A stretch of 64,000 nucleotides of DNA from Acinetobacter sp. P8-3-8 (GTDB lineage Bacteria; Pseudomonadota; Gammaproteobacteria; Pseudomonadales; Moraxellaceae). The notes beneath the pieces were generated by a model, which saw nothing but the letters and a program-made list of their open reading frames with translations, ran no database searches and was not told the DNA's origin. A program made the translations under genes and the position numbers. This document shows positions 18,271 to 27,697 of the stretch, in pieces; position 1 is the first letter of the stretch, and the number at the start of each line of letters is the position of its first letter. The DNA lies in the NCBI RefSeq assembly GCF_000214135.1, contig NZ_AFIE01000009.1:29076-93075 (forward strand). Reading direction: 5' to 3'.

Positions 18271-19656
18271 TTATTCATGTTCATTATGTTGTGGAGCAGG
18301 GTAACGGAAACCTTTGGTTTTATAACCTAAGTAAAGGATACCGAACATCGCCCACCACAAGCCGAATTTCAATGCTGTTTCTTCAATTTCAAGCCACATT
18401 GCAAAGATACTGATAAAACCAAGCAAAGGAATAATCACAAAGCTTAAAATATCTTTAAACGTTTTGGTACGACCATCACGCAGTGCATAGCGCGAGATCA
18501 CAGACAAATTCACGAAAGTGAATGCAGTTAAAGCACCAAAACTGATCATTGAAATAACAATATCAAGATCCATAAAGCCTGCAGTTAACGCTACAGCACC
18601 AACGATCAAAATATTGTATGAAGGTGTAAAGCTTTTTGAACTGATATGACCAAAGACTTTCTTGTTAATGACACCATCACGTCCCATCACATACATCAAG
18701 CGTGATACACCAGCGTGTGCTGAGATACCTGAAGCCATCACTGTAACAATCGCAAAATACAGCACAACTGTTTTAAAGGCAGCGCCACCCACAGCTTGAA
18801 GAATATCTGGTTGCGTCGCAGCAACATCTTCAAAGTAGGTCTTAGGATCGTTCGGGAAGTAAATTTGCATGAAATAAGTGCTGATAATGAAGATCACACC
18901 TGCAAACAAAGCAGTCATGAAAATTGCACGTGGCAATGTCTTTTCAGTATCTTTAGTTTCTTCCGCAAGAGAACTGAGTGAATCGAAGCCTGTGAACGAG
19001 AAGCACAGTAATGTTGCACCAGTGATCAGTGGGCCTAATGCAGTCATCTCATTCCAAAACGGTTCTAAACTCCACAATTGGTATTTGGCATTAACCAAAG
19101 TACCATCGGCATTGACACCACTTGCGAGAAGTTGATAGACCATCCATGTGAAGTATGCAATCACACCCAACTGTACGAAAACGATCAAACTGTTAAAGTT
19201 TGCAACGAATTTAGCACCCCGTAAATTCACTGCGGTCATTACAGCAGTCAAACCAATAACCCAAACCCAATGATTGATTTCTGGGAATAATGCTTCCAAA
19301 TAAATCACAGCAAGAATGATATTGACCATTGGTGAGAGTAAATAATCTAACCAAGAAGACCAACCCACCATAAAGCCAACATTTGGGTGAATGGATTTTT
19401 GCGCATAGGTATATGCAGAACCCGACGAAGGATATCGACGGATCATATGACCATAACTAATGGATGTAAATAAAATTGCAATCAGCGCAATAATATAAGA
19501 GGTTGGAACGTGATAATGACTTTCTTCAGATACTAATCCAAAAGTATCAAATAGGGTCATCGGTTGGATATATGCCAAACCAATAATAATGATGTGCCAA
19601 AAGCCAAGCGTTTTTTGCAGTTTAGCTGCCGATTGAGTCCCAGGGATATTTGTCAA
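18271..19656 (-). CDS. APC-superfamily amino acid/polyamine permease (PuuP-like)
   Basis: A 461-aa transporter with about 12 TM segments. Family features are the TM1 break GLAYIQPMTLFDTFG, the YTYAQKSIHPNVGFMVGW region and CFSFTGFDSLSSLAEE in TM6-7. The resemblance is to PuuP-type putrescine or amino acid importers; the substrate is not provable. The start is TTG 19656, with GAGGA about nine bases upstream; no closer ATG fits. It lies 265 bp from the Fe-alcohol dehydrogenase operon and has its own upstream region. Confidence 0.85.
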   Translation of the reverse strand: MTNIPGTQSAAKLQKTLGFWHIIIIGLAYIQPMTLFDTFGLVSEESHYHVPTSYIIALIAILFTSISYGHMIRRYPSSGSAYTYAQKSIHPNVGFMVGWSSWLDYLLSPMVNIILAVIYLEALFPEINHWVWVIGLTAVMTAVNLRGAKFVANFNSLIVFVQLGVIAYFTWMVYQLLASGVNADGTLVNAKYQLWSLEPFWNEMTALGPLITGATLLCFSFTGFDSLSSLAEETKDTEKTLPRAIFMTALFAGVIFIISTYFMQIYFPNDPKTYFEDVAATQPDILQAVGGAAFKTVVLYFAIVTVMASGISAHAGVSRLMYVMGRDGVINKKVFGHISSKSFTPSYNILIVGAVALTAGFMDLDIVISMISFGALTAFTFVNLSVISRYALRDGRTKTFKDILSFVIIPLLGFISIFAMWLEIEETALKFGLWWAMFGILYLGYKTKGFRYPAPQHNEHE

Positions 19657-19856
19657 CGGCGTTGTCCTCTTAATCGTTGATCAAGGATCAGTCATGTTTA
19701 TAAGGATCGTTTGAGACGAACGATCCCCCCTACAAATGAAACAAAAGTTCGCCAATCTACTCTAAAAAGGTGGCTTTTGTCAGTAACTTTGTTAAGTTTT
19801 TTAGCAGAAAATGTACCAACTTGTCTAAAAAATAGATGACTTTAAGTTCAAAATAG

Positions 19857-19891
19857 CAAAAGCCCAATGTTGATTAAACATCGGGCTTTTA
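19857..19891 (-). terminator. Terminator of the SCP2-alcohol dehydrogenase operon
   Basis: AAAAGCCC...GGGCTTTT with inner ATGTT/AACAT pairing and a short loop, 30 bp after the dehydrogenase stop. Confidence 0.75.
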
Positions 19892-19921
19892 TTCACACTA
19901 TGCTTTAAGCATTTGAGTCGA

Positions 19922-21106
19922 TTACCAAGCTTTTTCTAAAATGTCTCTTAAATCTTTCAATGTTGCTTCTTTCGGATTGAAAATGATTGAACCATCATTT
20001 AATGCTTTCTCAGCCACATCATCCAATTGTTCTTTAGTGATTTTACCAGTTTCACTCAAAGTACGTGGAAGTTTGGTTAAAGCAAATAAACGATCACGAA
20101 TTTCATTTAAAGTTGCAATGGTTTTATTGGCACGTTCGTTTGCAGGTGTTTGCGCATAAATGTCTGGCCCTGCAAGCGGTAACAGTAAATCAGCGATTTT
20201 GTCACCATTCACATCTTTGTTGTACTCTAAAACATAAGGTAAGAACAAATTCATGCATAAACCATGGGGCAGGTGAGCGACAGCACCTAAAGCATGACCT
20301 AGAGAATGGACTATGCCAACCATTGAATTCGAAAACGCAATTCCCGCCATTGTTGATGCTTGAGCCAATTCAAGGCGACCATTCGCATCCGTTAGGTTTT
20401 CTAAAACATTAAATAAATTATTGCTTACTTTTTTGATTGCAGCCGTTGCATAGGCATCTGAAATCGGATTGGCTGCCATACAAGTGTAGGCTTCAACTGC
20501 ATGAGTCATCGCATCCATAGCGGTCATTGCCGTTAAGTGCGGTGGCAAAGTTTGTGTCATGCGAGGGTCTAAAATTGCAGCATGAGGCATTAAGTAGTTT
20601 GATGCAAAAGCTAACTTCACATTTTTCTGATTATCCGATACGACAGCAGCAAGTGTAACTTCTGAGCCTGTACCTGATGTTGTTGGAATCACAAAAAAAG
20701 GTTTAAGCGGTTTCGGAAGATTATGTGCGCCTGAATATTTTAAAAGGTCATCACCACCTTCAGAAACAAGAATATTTGCCGTTTTAGAAGTATCAATGAC
20801 TGAACCACCACCCACAGCAATAATCGCATCACAATTATTTGCACGATAAGCCTGCGCTGCAGCACGGACTGTTTCTAAACTTGAATCAGGTGGAACATCA
20901 TCAAAAATAAAACCGATTTCAATATCTGTCGATTCGAAAGATGCTTCAATAGGCGCTAAAAGATTATTGCTACGTACACCTTTGTCGGTGATGATCATTG
21001 GGCGTTTTGAGCCTAAAACAGCCAATTCAAAAGGAATATGTTCGAGTGCAGCATGACCAGCAATCACTTTTACAGGACAGAAAAATTCGTAATATGGTTT
21101 AGCCAT
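19922..21106 (-). CDS. Iron-containing (group III) alcohol dehydrogenase
   Basis: A 394-aa Fe-ADH. The NAD-binding segment is AVGGGSVIDTSK (around 96-107), followed by IPTTSGTGSEVT. The metal ligands are in AMDAMTHAVEAY (Asp, His) and in MVGIVHSLGHALGAVAHLPHG (two His). It oxidises a primary alcohol or reduces an aldehyde. Because the preceding gene encodes an SCP2-like lipid-binding protein only three bases away, a long-chain or hydrophobic substrate is a reasonable guess, and Acinetobacter commonly metabolise alkanes and wax esters. That link is inference. Confidence 0.9.
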   Translation of the reverse strand: MAKPYYEFFCPVKVIAGHAALEHIPFELAVLGSKRPMIITDKGVRSNNLLAPIEASFESTDIEIGFIFDDVPPDSSLETVRAAAQAYRANNCDAIIAVGGGSVIDTSKTANILVSEGGDDLLKYSGAHNLPKPLKPFFVIPTTSGTGSEVTLAAVVSDNQKNVKLAFASNYLMPHAAILDPRMTQTLPPHLTAMTAMDAMTHAVEAYTCMAANPISDAYATAAIKKVSNNLFNVLENLTDANGRLELAQASTMAGIAFSNSMVGIVHSLGHALGAVAHLPHGLCMNLFLPYVLEYNKDVNGDKIADLLLPLAGPDIYAQTPANERANKTIATLNEIRDRLFALTKLPRTLSETGKITKEQLDDVAEKALNDGSIIFNPKEATLKDLRDILEKAW

Positions 21107-21109
21107 GGG

Positions 21110-21643
21110 TTAAGCACTCCTTTTTAAATATGATTGGGCAACTTTTAGATAAATATTTGCAGCACCAGCAAGTTTTTCTTTTAACGATAAATCGGTAGGG
21201 TATTCTTTCACCGCAAGTTCAGCGACCAGTTTCGGTAAAATTAAAGCTTCCATTTTATTTAAACAACGCACCAAACGAATGGCATAAGCAACATCGCCAT
21301 CCGCAATCATACGGTCATTAGCAAAAGCCTGCGCTGTACTTTCTTGGAAAGAAAAAACTAAAAAAGCATGATGAACATGTTTGAAAATGATGGAAAGATC
21401 AGGTTTAGTGTCTAAAGATTTTACCAGTTCCAATTGGTGGTTTTGATTCACTCTGGCAATAAAAGCAGCTCCGTTTGGGAATACTTTCATTGAGAGCGTA
21501 AAACCAACAGGGAAGACTGATACTTCATGTTTTATTTCGTCATCAACTTGACTCGCCATAACCAAGCCTCTGCCAATCACATCCATCATGACTTTGACAT
21601 AAGCTTGTTCTAAAGCGGGTTTGACAGATTTACTTGAAATCAC
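21110..21643 (-). CDS. SCP2 sterol-binding-like protein co-transcribed with the alcohol dehydrogenase
   Basis: A 177-aa soluble protein with an SCP2-like fold: a helix, then strands around KVFPNGAAFIARV and KPDLSIIFKHVHHAFLVFSF, then helices with ADGDVAYAIRLVRCLNKMEAL. SCP2 domains bind lipids or acyl-CoA in a hydrophobic cavity. It starts at GTG 21643 with AGGGAC upstream, and its stop is three bases from the dehydrogenase start. Exact role unknown. Confidence 0.65.
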   Translation of the reverse strand: MISSKSVKPALEQAYVKVMMDVIGRGLVMASQVDDEIKHEVSVFPVGFTLSMKVFPNGAAFIARVNQNHQLELVKSLDTKPDLSIIFKHVHHAFLVFSFQESTAQAFANDRMIADGDVAYAIRLVRCLNKMEALILPKLVAELAVKEYPTDLSLKEKLAGAANIYLKVAQSYLKRSA

Positions 21644-21721
21644 ACGCTTGTCCCTTTTATGAATTGTATTTCTGTTTTAGAGTAATTACTCTAATTTGTT
21701 TTAAGATAAAAAGAAAGCGAT

Positions 21722-22387
21722 TTATGTAGAAATGACTTCAACGTCATTAAAGTAACCGCTCTGTTGCAAATATTCAATCACATCATGACATAATTGCTTG
21801 TAATCAGGATAATTTTTAACAAGATCACTGACTCGAACCATTTCCAAGCCTGCATAACCACATGGATTAATGGTATGAAAACCATCTAAATTACAGTCAA
21901 TATTTAATGCTAAACCGTGATAACTACGCCCTTTACGGATTTTAAATCCAAGTGATCCAATTTTTCGCTCATCAACATATACACCGGGCGCATCAGGTTT
22001 TGCATAGGCCTCAATATCGTATTTTTTGAGTAAATTAATCATTAGATTTTCGGCATAAGTTACCAGAGTGCGGACATTCCATTTCAATCGATTTAAATCA
22101 AACATGAAGTAAATGACCATTTGACCCGGACCATGCCACGTGACTTGCCCGCCACGATCTGATTGCACGACAGGGATATTTGTCGGGATTAAAATATGTT
22201 CAGGTTTGCCTGCTTGTCCTTGAGTAAGTACATCAGGATGTTGCAAAATCCAAAGTTGATCCGGAGAATTTTCATCCCGTTGTTCAGTGTAGCTTTTCAT
22301 TTCTTGAAAACGGTCTGAATAAGGGGTGAGTTCAAGATATTGACGAATAATAAGAGAGGGTTTCAGAACAGCATCATTCACTGACAT
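21722..22387 (-). CDS. lipB: Octanoyltransferase LipB
   Basis: A 221-aa lipoyl(octanoyl) transferase that moves octanoate from ACP to lipoyl domains. Conserved segments are [20 protein letters not shown], the catalytic lysine in KIGSLGFKI and the acyl-thioester cysteine in [11 protein letters not shown]. It stands alone: a DUF493/YbeD gene, often beside lipB in enterobacteria, is 1 kb away at 23418-23705, separated by the CDGSH gene. Confidence 0.95.
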   Translation of the reverse strand: MSVNDAVLKPSLIIRQYLELTPYSDRFQEMKSYTEQRDENSPDQLWILQHPDVLTQGQAGKPEHILIPTNIPVVQSDRGGQVTWHGPGQMVIYFMFDLNRLKWNVRTLVTYAENLMINLLKKYDIEAYAKPDAPGVYVDERKIGSLGFKIRKGRSYHGLALNIDCNLDGFHTINPCGYAGLEMVRVSDLVKNYPDYKQLCHDVIEYLQQSGYFNDVEVIST

Positions 22388-22602
22388 GCGTCCTTTAAAA
22401 ATTCAAATAAAATTGATTATAAATAAATTTAGTAAAGAATGGCTAAGTCTTAGGAGATTAAGTCAATATTTCTTCAATTTCTATATCAACATTAACGCAA
22501 AATTGAAATGAGAATAATTTTTATCTATTACAAAAAAGCTGATTTAATTTTTTAAAATCGATGCATTCTATAAAAGATAACAACGACATGGAAGATATTA
22601 AA

Positions 22603-23334
22603 ATGACAACGCAACCACGTTATATTATTCAAACAGGTACAACCGTAGCACCTGACACTATTTATATTCAAGTCACGAAAGATGGCCCATATTTAGTTCA
22701 TGGCAGCCCAAAACTATTACAAGTTTTTATTGAAAAGAATGCGTCTGGAAATTCGGGACAATATCGACAAGGTAAAGAATTTAAAGTTCAAGACAAAATG
22801 TATTTATGTCGCTGTGGGCACAGTAAAAATGCACCATTTTGTGATGGATCACATTTAAAAGCAGGGGAAGACCTTACAGAAGCAGAGAACTTTGCGCCAT
22901 TGCTTGAAGGTTCCTCAGAAATTGATGGACCTACTCAAATTTTGACTGATAATGAAAATTATTGTGCGTTTTCAAGATTTTGTGACAATGGAAATCGTGT
23001 TTGGAATGAAGTGCAAATGCAGGGAGAAGAACACGAAAAATTGACGGAATTTATGGTACACAATTGTGCTGCTGGACGGTTATTGGTGTGGGATAAGAAA
23101 ACTTTACAGCCCATAGAAACGGCAGAAGATGCGGGCATTTATCCAATTGAAGATCCTGGGATTGGTTGCAGCGGACCTTTAATGGTACGTGGAGGTGTTC
23201 GCGCAGAAAGTGCTGATGGTCGATCTTATGAAATTCGAAACCGTCAAGCATTGTGTCGTTGTGGAAAATCTTCGAATAAACCATTTTGTAATGGCGCACA
23301 TGCTTCGGTGAAATATCAGGATGGGATTGAATAA
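22603..23334 (+). CDS. Protein with two CDGSH-type iron-sulfur motifs flanking a Fer4_19-like domain
   Basis: A 243-aa protein with three parts. The first CDGSH zinc-finger-like motif (CRCGHSKNAPFCDGSH) probably binds a 2Fe-2S cluster through Cys3-His. The middle, with CAFSRFC, NCAAGRL and GIGCSGPL, resembles the divergent 4Fe-4S domain Fer4_19. The last is CRCGKSSNKPFCNGAH, in which Asp of the consensus is Asn and Ser is Ala but the Cys and His ligands remain. The start was chosen at ATG 22603 because GGAAG lies eight bases upstream; ATG 22561 and 22588 are in frame. Function unknown. Confidence 0.78.
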   Translation: MTTQPRYIIQTGTTVAPDTIYIQVTKDGPYLVHGSPKLLQVFIEKNASGNSGQYRQGKEFKVQDKMYLCRCGHSKNAPFCDGSHLKAGEDLTEAENFAPLLEGSSEIDGPTQILTDNENYCAFSRFCDNGNRVWNEVQMQGEEHEKLTEFMVHNCAAGRLLVWDKKTLQPIETAEDAGIYPIEDPGIGCSGPLMVRGGVRAESADGRSYEIRNRQALCRCGKSSNKPFCNGAHASVKYQDGIE

Positions 23335-23375
23335 ACGCTTTGTTGTATTTAAATCTGAAAATTTAAGATAAAAAA

Positions 23376-23406
23376 TAGAGCAACACAATCGCAGTGTGTT
23401 GCTCTA
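23376..23406. terminator. Bidirectional terminator between the CDGSH gene and ybeD
   Basis: A perfect 12-bp stem, TAGAGCAACACA/TGTGTTGCTCTA, with a 7-base loop. It is flanked by an A-run on the left, which gives T on the minus strand. Confidence 0.85.
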
Positions 23407-23417
23407 TTCATTTTGGA

Positions 23418-23705
23418 TCAAAGTGCTGTACGAATATGTTCACAAGCAGCTAGATCAGCATAAAGGGCATGAACTTGTTCAAGTTCTTCAAAACGTAATT
23501 GCGCAGTAATCGAATGATACTTGCCTGTACGTGATGGTTGTACAACAAGTGTTGCTTCATCAAATTCTGGGAAATGTTTTACCAAAATTTCTACAACTGC
23601 GCCTTTAAGTTCTTCACCCGCATTGCCAATCAGTTTAATTGGATAATCCATTGGAAAAACCCAAAGATCTTCTTGTAATTCGCGAGATGGAGTGCGGTCT
23701 AACAT
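23418..23705 (-). CDS. DUF493/YbeD-family protein
   Basis: A 95-aa small soluble protein of the YbeD family, with a ferredoxin-like ACT-type fold. The core LWVFPMDYPIKLIGNAG and the C-terminal YADLAAC are characteristic. In enterobacteria ybeD lies beside lipB. Here it is downstream of rpoD, separated from it by a hairpin at 23727-23753. Biochemical role unknown. Confidence 0.85.
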   Translation of the reverse strand: MLDRTPSRELQEDLWVFPMDYPIKLIGNAGEELKGAVVEILVKHFPEFDEATLVVQPSRTGKYHSITAQLRFEELEQVHALYADLAACEHIRTAL

Positions 23706-23726
23706 ATTTCACCTCTAATTTATAGA

Positions 23727-23753
23727 CAAAGCCTGCGAGAATGCAGGCTTTGT
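23727..23753 (-). terminator. Hairpin between rpoD and ybeD
   Basis: ACAAAGCCTGC and GCAGGCTTTGT form an 11-bp stem around GAGAAT. The T-run is poor, so it may be a weak terminator or attenuator of rpoD transcripts. Confidence 0.6.
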
Positions 23754-23816
23754 GTTTCTCTTAGTTACTAAATGGGGATACTCGATTGTTTTTCAAGTCC
23801 TCAAAGTAATCTTAGA

Positions 23817-25706
23817 TTAGTCATTTTCTAAGAAAGAACGTAAGTGTTCTGAACGAGAAGGATGGCGTAATTTACGTAACGCTTTCGCTTCAATCTGACG
23901 AATACGTTCACGTGTTACATCAAACTGTTTACCCACTTCTTCTAAAGTATGATCCGTTGGCATATCGATACCAAAACGCATTTTCAATACTTTCGCCTCA
24001 CGCTCAGTTAAGTTTTCTAAAACTTCACGTGTCGCTTCTTTTAAGCCTTCAGATGTTGCTGCATCCACTGGAGATGTGATGTTGCCATCTTCAATGAAGT
24101 CACCAAGATGCGAATCTTCATCATCACCAATTGGTGTTTCCATCGAAATCGGTTCTTTAGCGATTTTAAGCACTTTACGAACTTTAACTTCATCCATTTC
24201 CAAACGTTCACCTAACTCTTCAGGTGTCGGTTCACGCCCCATTTCTTGAAGAAGTTGGCGAGATACACGGTTGATCTTGTTAATAGTTTCGATCATGTGT
24301 ACTGGAATACGAATGGTACGTGCTTGGTCTGCAATCGAACGGGTAATCGCCTGACGAATCCACCATGTTGCATAAGTAGAGAACTTATAACCACGACGGT
24401 ATTCAAACTTATCCACGGCTTTCATCAAACCGATGTTACCTTCTTGAATCAAGTCAAGGAATTGCAAACCACGGTTGGTGTATTTTTTCGCAATCGAAAT
24501 AACCAAACGTAAGTTAGCTTCAACCATTTCTTTTTTCGCACGACGTGCTTTTGCTTCACCAATCGCCATACGTTTAGAAATGTCTTTAATTTCTTTCACA
24601 TTCAGATTCAATTCTTTTTCGATGTCAGCAATCTGTTGTTGGAATGCTAAGACATCAGGACGAACTTTTTCTAAATATGCTTTTGATTCAGCAGGTGCTT
24701 TGGCAATTTGTTCATCTAACCAAGCTGGATTTGATTCTTGACCTGGGAATGATGTGCGGAATTGAGTACGATCCATACGACCACGACGAACTGCATAACG
24801 CATTACTTCACGTTCAGAAGTACGGATTTGCTCATGCGTACCACGAATCATTTCAGAGATGATGTCGAATAAACGAGGCGTAAATTTAAACATCATAAAC
24901 ACAGCAGCAAGTGACTCAATCGCTTCTTTGCCTTCATCACTATTACGACCGTGTTTAGCAAGTGTTTCTTTGGCATTATTCCAAACAGAGGCTAATTCAT
25001 CAAAACGAGCTTTAGCAATTTCTGGATCTGGACCTGATTCACCTTCAGAGTCATCATCACCTTCAGACTCTTCTTCTTCGTCATCATCATCCAGTTTTAC
25101 ATCTTTGGTCGGTTTAGCAGATGCACTTTCATCATCTTCTAACTCTTCAGTTTCTTCTTCAATAACTTCTGGAATCACTTCGTCTGATTCAGGATCTAAA
25201 TAACCTGATAAAATATCGGCAAGACGACGTTCGCCTGTTTCATAATCTTTATATTCTTGCAAAACTACTTCGACTGCATTTGGCCAATATGCAATTGAAT
25301 GCAGTACATCACGAATACCTTCTTCGATACGTTTGGCAATGCTAATTTCGCCTTCACGTGTCAACAGTTCAACAGTACCCATTTCACGCATATACATACG
25401 CACAGGGTCAGTTGTACGACCAGGTTCGTTTTCTACAGAAGCAAGTACGGCAGCAGCTTCCTCTTCTGCAACTTCATCAGCAGCTTCGCTATTCCCTTCG
25501 AACATCGTATCATCAGATTCTGGTGCACGTTCGTGTACAGGAATACCAACGTCTTGAAGCATTTGGATAATGTCTTCAATCTGTTCGCTTTCAGTGATCG
25601 AGTCTGGGAGATGATCGTTAACCTCAGCGTAGGTTAAGTAACCTTGTTCTTTGCCTCGGCTAATAAGAGCCGCTACTTGTGAAGTAGGGGAATGCATTTC
25701 GCTCAT
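23817..25706 (-). CDS. rpoD: RNA polymerase primary sigma factor sigma-70
   Basis: The 629-aa housekeeping sigma factor. Region 1.1 lies in the first 90 residues and region 1.2 contains [16 protein letters not shown]. It is followed by a non-conserved region with a highly acidic stretch ([14 protein letters not shown]). Regions 2.1-2.4 contain [27 protein letters not shown] and [12 protein letters not shown], region 3 follows, and region 4.2 is [22 protein letters not shown]. All recognition residues look standard. Transcribed alone, with a 389-bp upstream region. Confidence 0.98.
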   Translation of the reverse strand: MSEMHSPTSQVAALISRGKEQGYLTYAEVNDHLPDSITESEQIEDIIQMLQDVGIPVHERAPESDDTMFEGNSEAADEVAEEEAAAVLASVENEPGRTTDPVRMYMREMGTVELLTREGEISIAKRIEEGIRDVLHSIAYWPNAVEVVLQEYKDYETGERRLADILSGYLDPESDEVIPEVIEEETEELEDDESASAKPTKDVKLDDDDEEEESEGDDDSEGESGPDPEIAKARFDELASVWNNAKETLAKHGRNSDEGKEAIESLAAVFMMFKFTPRLFDIISEMIRGTHEQIRTSEREVMRYAVRRGRMDRTQFRTSFPGQESNPAWLDEQIAKAPAESKAYLEKVRPDVLAFQQQIADIEKELNLNVKEIKDISKRMAIGEAKARRAKKEMVEANLRLVISIAKKYTNRGLQFLDLIQEGNIGLMKAVDKFEYRRGYKFSTYATWWIRQAITRSIADQARTIRIPVHMIETINKINRVSRQLLQEMGREPTPEELGERLEMDEVKVRKVLKIAKEPISMETPIGDDEDSHLGDFIEDGNITSPVDAATSEGLKEATREVLENLTEREAKVLKMRFGIDMPTDHTLEEVGKQFDVTRERIRQIEAKALRKLRHPSRSEHLRSFLEND

Positions 25707-26095
25707 CTTTACTCTCTTCTCGTTGAATCAGTGGCAGTAAAAAACCGTGCATAATAGCACAATTCATATCAATAAATCTGTGAATAGCACAGGTATCCCA
25801 CCAGTGAATTACAGTAAAAAAACTGTCTGGTGAAATATTAAAAAATTTAAATTCAGTGCAATAGGTGGGGTTGAAATTGTTGTTTTCAAGTTCATCCCGT
25901 GCGAGTTTCAGTCTGGAATCAATCGTAAAACAGAAAGACGCAGGGTGGATTATATCATGCCATAAAAATTGGTCAGAAAAAAAGCCCCAAAATCGATTTG
26001 AATGCGAAAAAAACAAATAAAACTTGACAAGTTTTTAGAACAGGGATAAATAGCGCCTAGACCCATTCACTTTTTTTCATTATGAGGTAGTTTTA
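25707..26095. other. 389-bp divergent region between rpoD and the PA3496-like gene
   Basis: This region holds the rpoD leader and promoter (minus) and the promoter of the 26096 gene (plus). At 25799-25832 two nested stems, CACCAG/CTGGTG and ACAGT/ACTGT, form a hairpin with a 6-base one-sided bulge and an A6 loop; in the rpoD transcript it would be part of the 5' leader. A minus-strand ORF overlapping the rpoD start looks non-coding. Confidence 0.5.
26024..26052 (+). promoter_or_regulatory. Sigma70 promoter of the acidic-protein gene
   Basis: A perfect TTGACA is followed after 17 bases by TAAATA. It lies about 45 bp before the GTG start at 26096. Confidence 0.65.
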
Positions 26096-26305
26096 GTGTC
26101 TTCTACAGATTTTGAACTAGATGATAACTACGGTGATGATGATGTTAGTTTTGATGAGTCATCAAGCAAAATTAGCGCTAAAGAATCCTTAGAAAAGCGT
26201 CGTTTAATAGATGACTTACTTGCTCAACGCCGTTTAGAACGCGAATTAAAAGATTTTGATTATGATCTTGATGATGACGATCTTGACGACGATGAAGAAG
26301 ATTAA
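26096..26305 (+). CDS. Small acidic protein, PA3496 family
   Basis: A 69-aa protein starting at GTG 26096 with GAGGTAG upstream. The ends are very acidic (DDNYGDDD; DYDLDDDDLDDDEED). The centre, KRRLIDDLLAQRRLERELKD, is a basic helix matching the PA3496 family, which is annotated as putative envelope integrity proteins. A strong promoter lies upstream. Family function is not well established. It is followed after 67 bp by a UPF0149 gene. Confidence 0.75.
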   Translation: MSSTDFELDDNYGDDDVSFDESSSKISAKESLEKRRLIDDLLAQRRLERELKDFDYDLDDDDLDDDEED

Positions 26306-26372
26306 AAATACATTGGGCATAGTGTGGGAAAATGCTATGCTTCACCCTGATACACATTGAACTGGAAATAAA

Positions 26373-26900
26373 ATGAGTGCTTTAGATTTAGATCTGTTAA
26401 GTGACTATTTAGATGGTGACCAAAATGAATATGGTCTAGATTTTGCTGCGACTCATGGATTTTTGTGTGCGACTGCAGTAGGTCCAACTTTTGATCAATG
26501 GCTAGATGAGCTATTTGATAATAATCAAAAGAAAGTACCTGCTGAAATCATTGCGCAAATTAAGGCATGGTTAGATGCAATTCGTCAGAACTTAGCCAAT
26601 GAAGAAGGGATTGAATTTCCTTTTGAAATTGAAGAAGCAGACGTAGAATCAAGTCTAGGCGACTGGAGCGTTGGTTTTGTAGATGCAATGTTCCTCAATG
26701 AAGATGCTTGGTTTGCACCAGAATATGAAGAGCAAGTTGTAGACTTAACCCTACCAATGATGGTGTTCAGTGGTGTGGACGATGAAGATCCTCAAATGGA
26801 ATCTTTCCGTCGCAATGGACAATTGATGGATGAAATTGCTGAAGAAATTCCAGACAATTTAAATGAAATCTATCTGATGTATCATACGCCAGCGAAGTGA
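26373..26900 (+). CDS. UPF0149/YecA-YgfB family protein
   Basis: A 175-aa acidic, helical protein of the UPF0149 family. Recognisable stretches are DFAATHGFLCATAVGP near the N-terminus, WSVGFVDAMFLNEDAW in the middle and a conserved C-terminal IYLMY. The zinc/SEC-C tail of longer YecA proteins is absent, so this is the short form. Role unknown. It probably shares a transcript with the preceding small gene and ends at a bidirectional terminator. Confidence 0.85.
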   Translation: MSALDLDLLSDYLDGDQNEYGLDFAATHGFLCATAVGPTFDQWLDELFDNNQKKVPAEIIAQIKAWLDAIRQNLANEEGIEFPFEIEEADVESSLGDWSVGFVDAMFLNEDAWFAPEYEEQVVDLTLPMMVFSGVDDEDPQMESFRRNGQLMDEIAEEIPDNLNEIYLMYHTPAK

Positions 26901-26979
26901 TATTTCTTGTGTCGCTATCATTGCGACTCAAGTATCACGCTATCACACAGTAAGCTAAGCTTGCCATTTAATTGCATTG

Positions 26980-27006
26980 AAAAGCACCTTTCGGAGGTGC
27001 TTTTTT
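26980..27006. terminator. Bidirectional terminator between the UPF0149 gene and tpm
   Basis: AAAGCACCT and AGGTGCTTT pair around TTCGG, with T6 on the plus strand and a short T-run on the minus strand. It reaches the tpm stop codon. Confidence 0.85.
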
Positions 27007-27646
27007 ATTTCTCAAGTTTAGGTTTTAAATACCACACTTTTTCCATGGCATTTTGCCCTTTAAAACTGTCTGATAAATCAACCTGCTCCAACAGCTTAAT
27101 CTGATAAGCATGCTGATAATGTTGATGAATTTCAGCTTCAGTTACAGAAAAGGGAGGGCCTTCATAACTATCTTGATCATATTCATAGCTAATGATTAAT
27201 TGTGGAACATGAGCAAGCTCAATAAGATGAGCTGTGTACTGTTTACGTGTTGTTTCAGGTAAAGCGACCAATGCAGCACGATCATAAATAGCATCAACAT
27301 GACCCAGTAGATTTTTGTTTAGATGAAAAATATCACCAACAAATAAATCGAGTTGATCATGTTGATAATGAACCAATTCACCGACTTGATGTTGTGTAAA
27401 TTCAAGTTGTAATTCAAGTATGAGTGCATCAACTGCTTTTTGACTCAATTCAATCGCGACAACACGAAAGCCTTGAGCAAGTAACCAACCGATGTCTAGG
27501 GATTTACCACTCAGTGGCATAAAAATACGTGCACCTTTATCCAAGGAAAGGGCAGATAAGTTTTCGAGCAATAATGGGTTAGGTTGTGGCAGATGAAAAC
27601 CAATTCGATTTTCCTGCCAGCGTTGGTGCCAAAATTGATAATCCAT
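27005..27646 (-). CDS. tpm: Thiopurine S-methyltransferase
   Basis: A 213-aa TPMT-family SAM methyltransferase. The N-terminus (FWHQRWQENRIGFH) and the SAM-binding PLSGKSLDIGWLLAQG, VAIELS and YDRAALVALP segments are typical. In Pseudomonas, Tpm confers tellurite and selenite methylation; the natural substrate is uncertain. It lies 51 bp after the DedA gene on the same strand and may be co-transcribed. Confidence 0.92.
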   Translation of the reverse strand: MDYQFWHQRWQENRIGFHLPQPNPLLLENLSALSLDKGARIFMPLSGKSLDIGWLLAQGFRVVAIELSQKAVDALILELQLEFTQHQVGELVHYQHDQLDLFVGDIFHLNKNLLGHVDAIYDRAALVALPETTRKQYTAHLIELAHVPQLIISYEYDQDSYEGPPFSVTEAEIHQHYQHAYQIKLLEQVDLSDSFKGQNAMEKVWYLKPKLEK

Positions 27647-27697
27647 AGAAACCTCATGATTGATTACAAAAGCGATTATCGCTGTATAATATTGATA

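Noticed and set aside
24859-25637. Several plus-strand frames across rpoD, including a Ser-rich one
   Set aside because: The Ser-rich protein is only the complement of the acidic Asp/Glu stretch of sigma-70.
25660-26016. Minus-strand frame of 118 codons upstream of and overlapping the rpoD start
   Set aside because: Translation shows no domain, odd composition and no Shine-Dalgarno; it would overlap rpoD. It is leader sequence.
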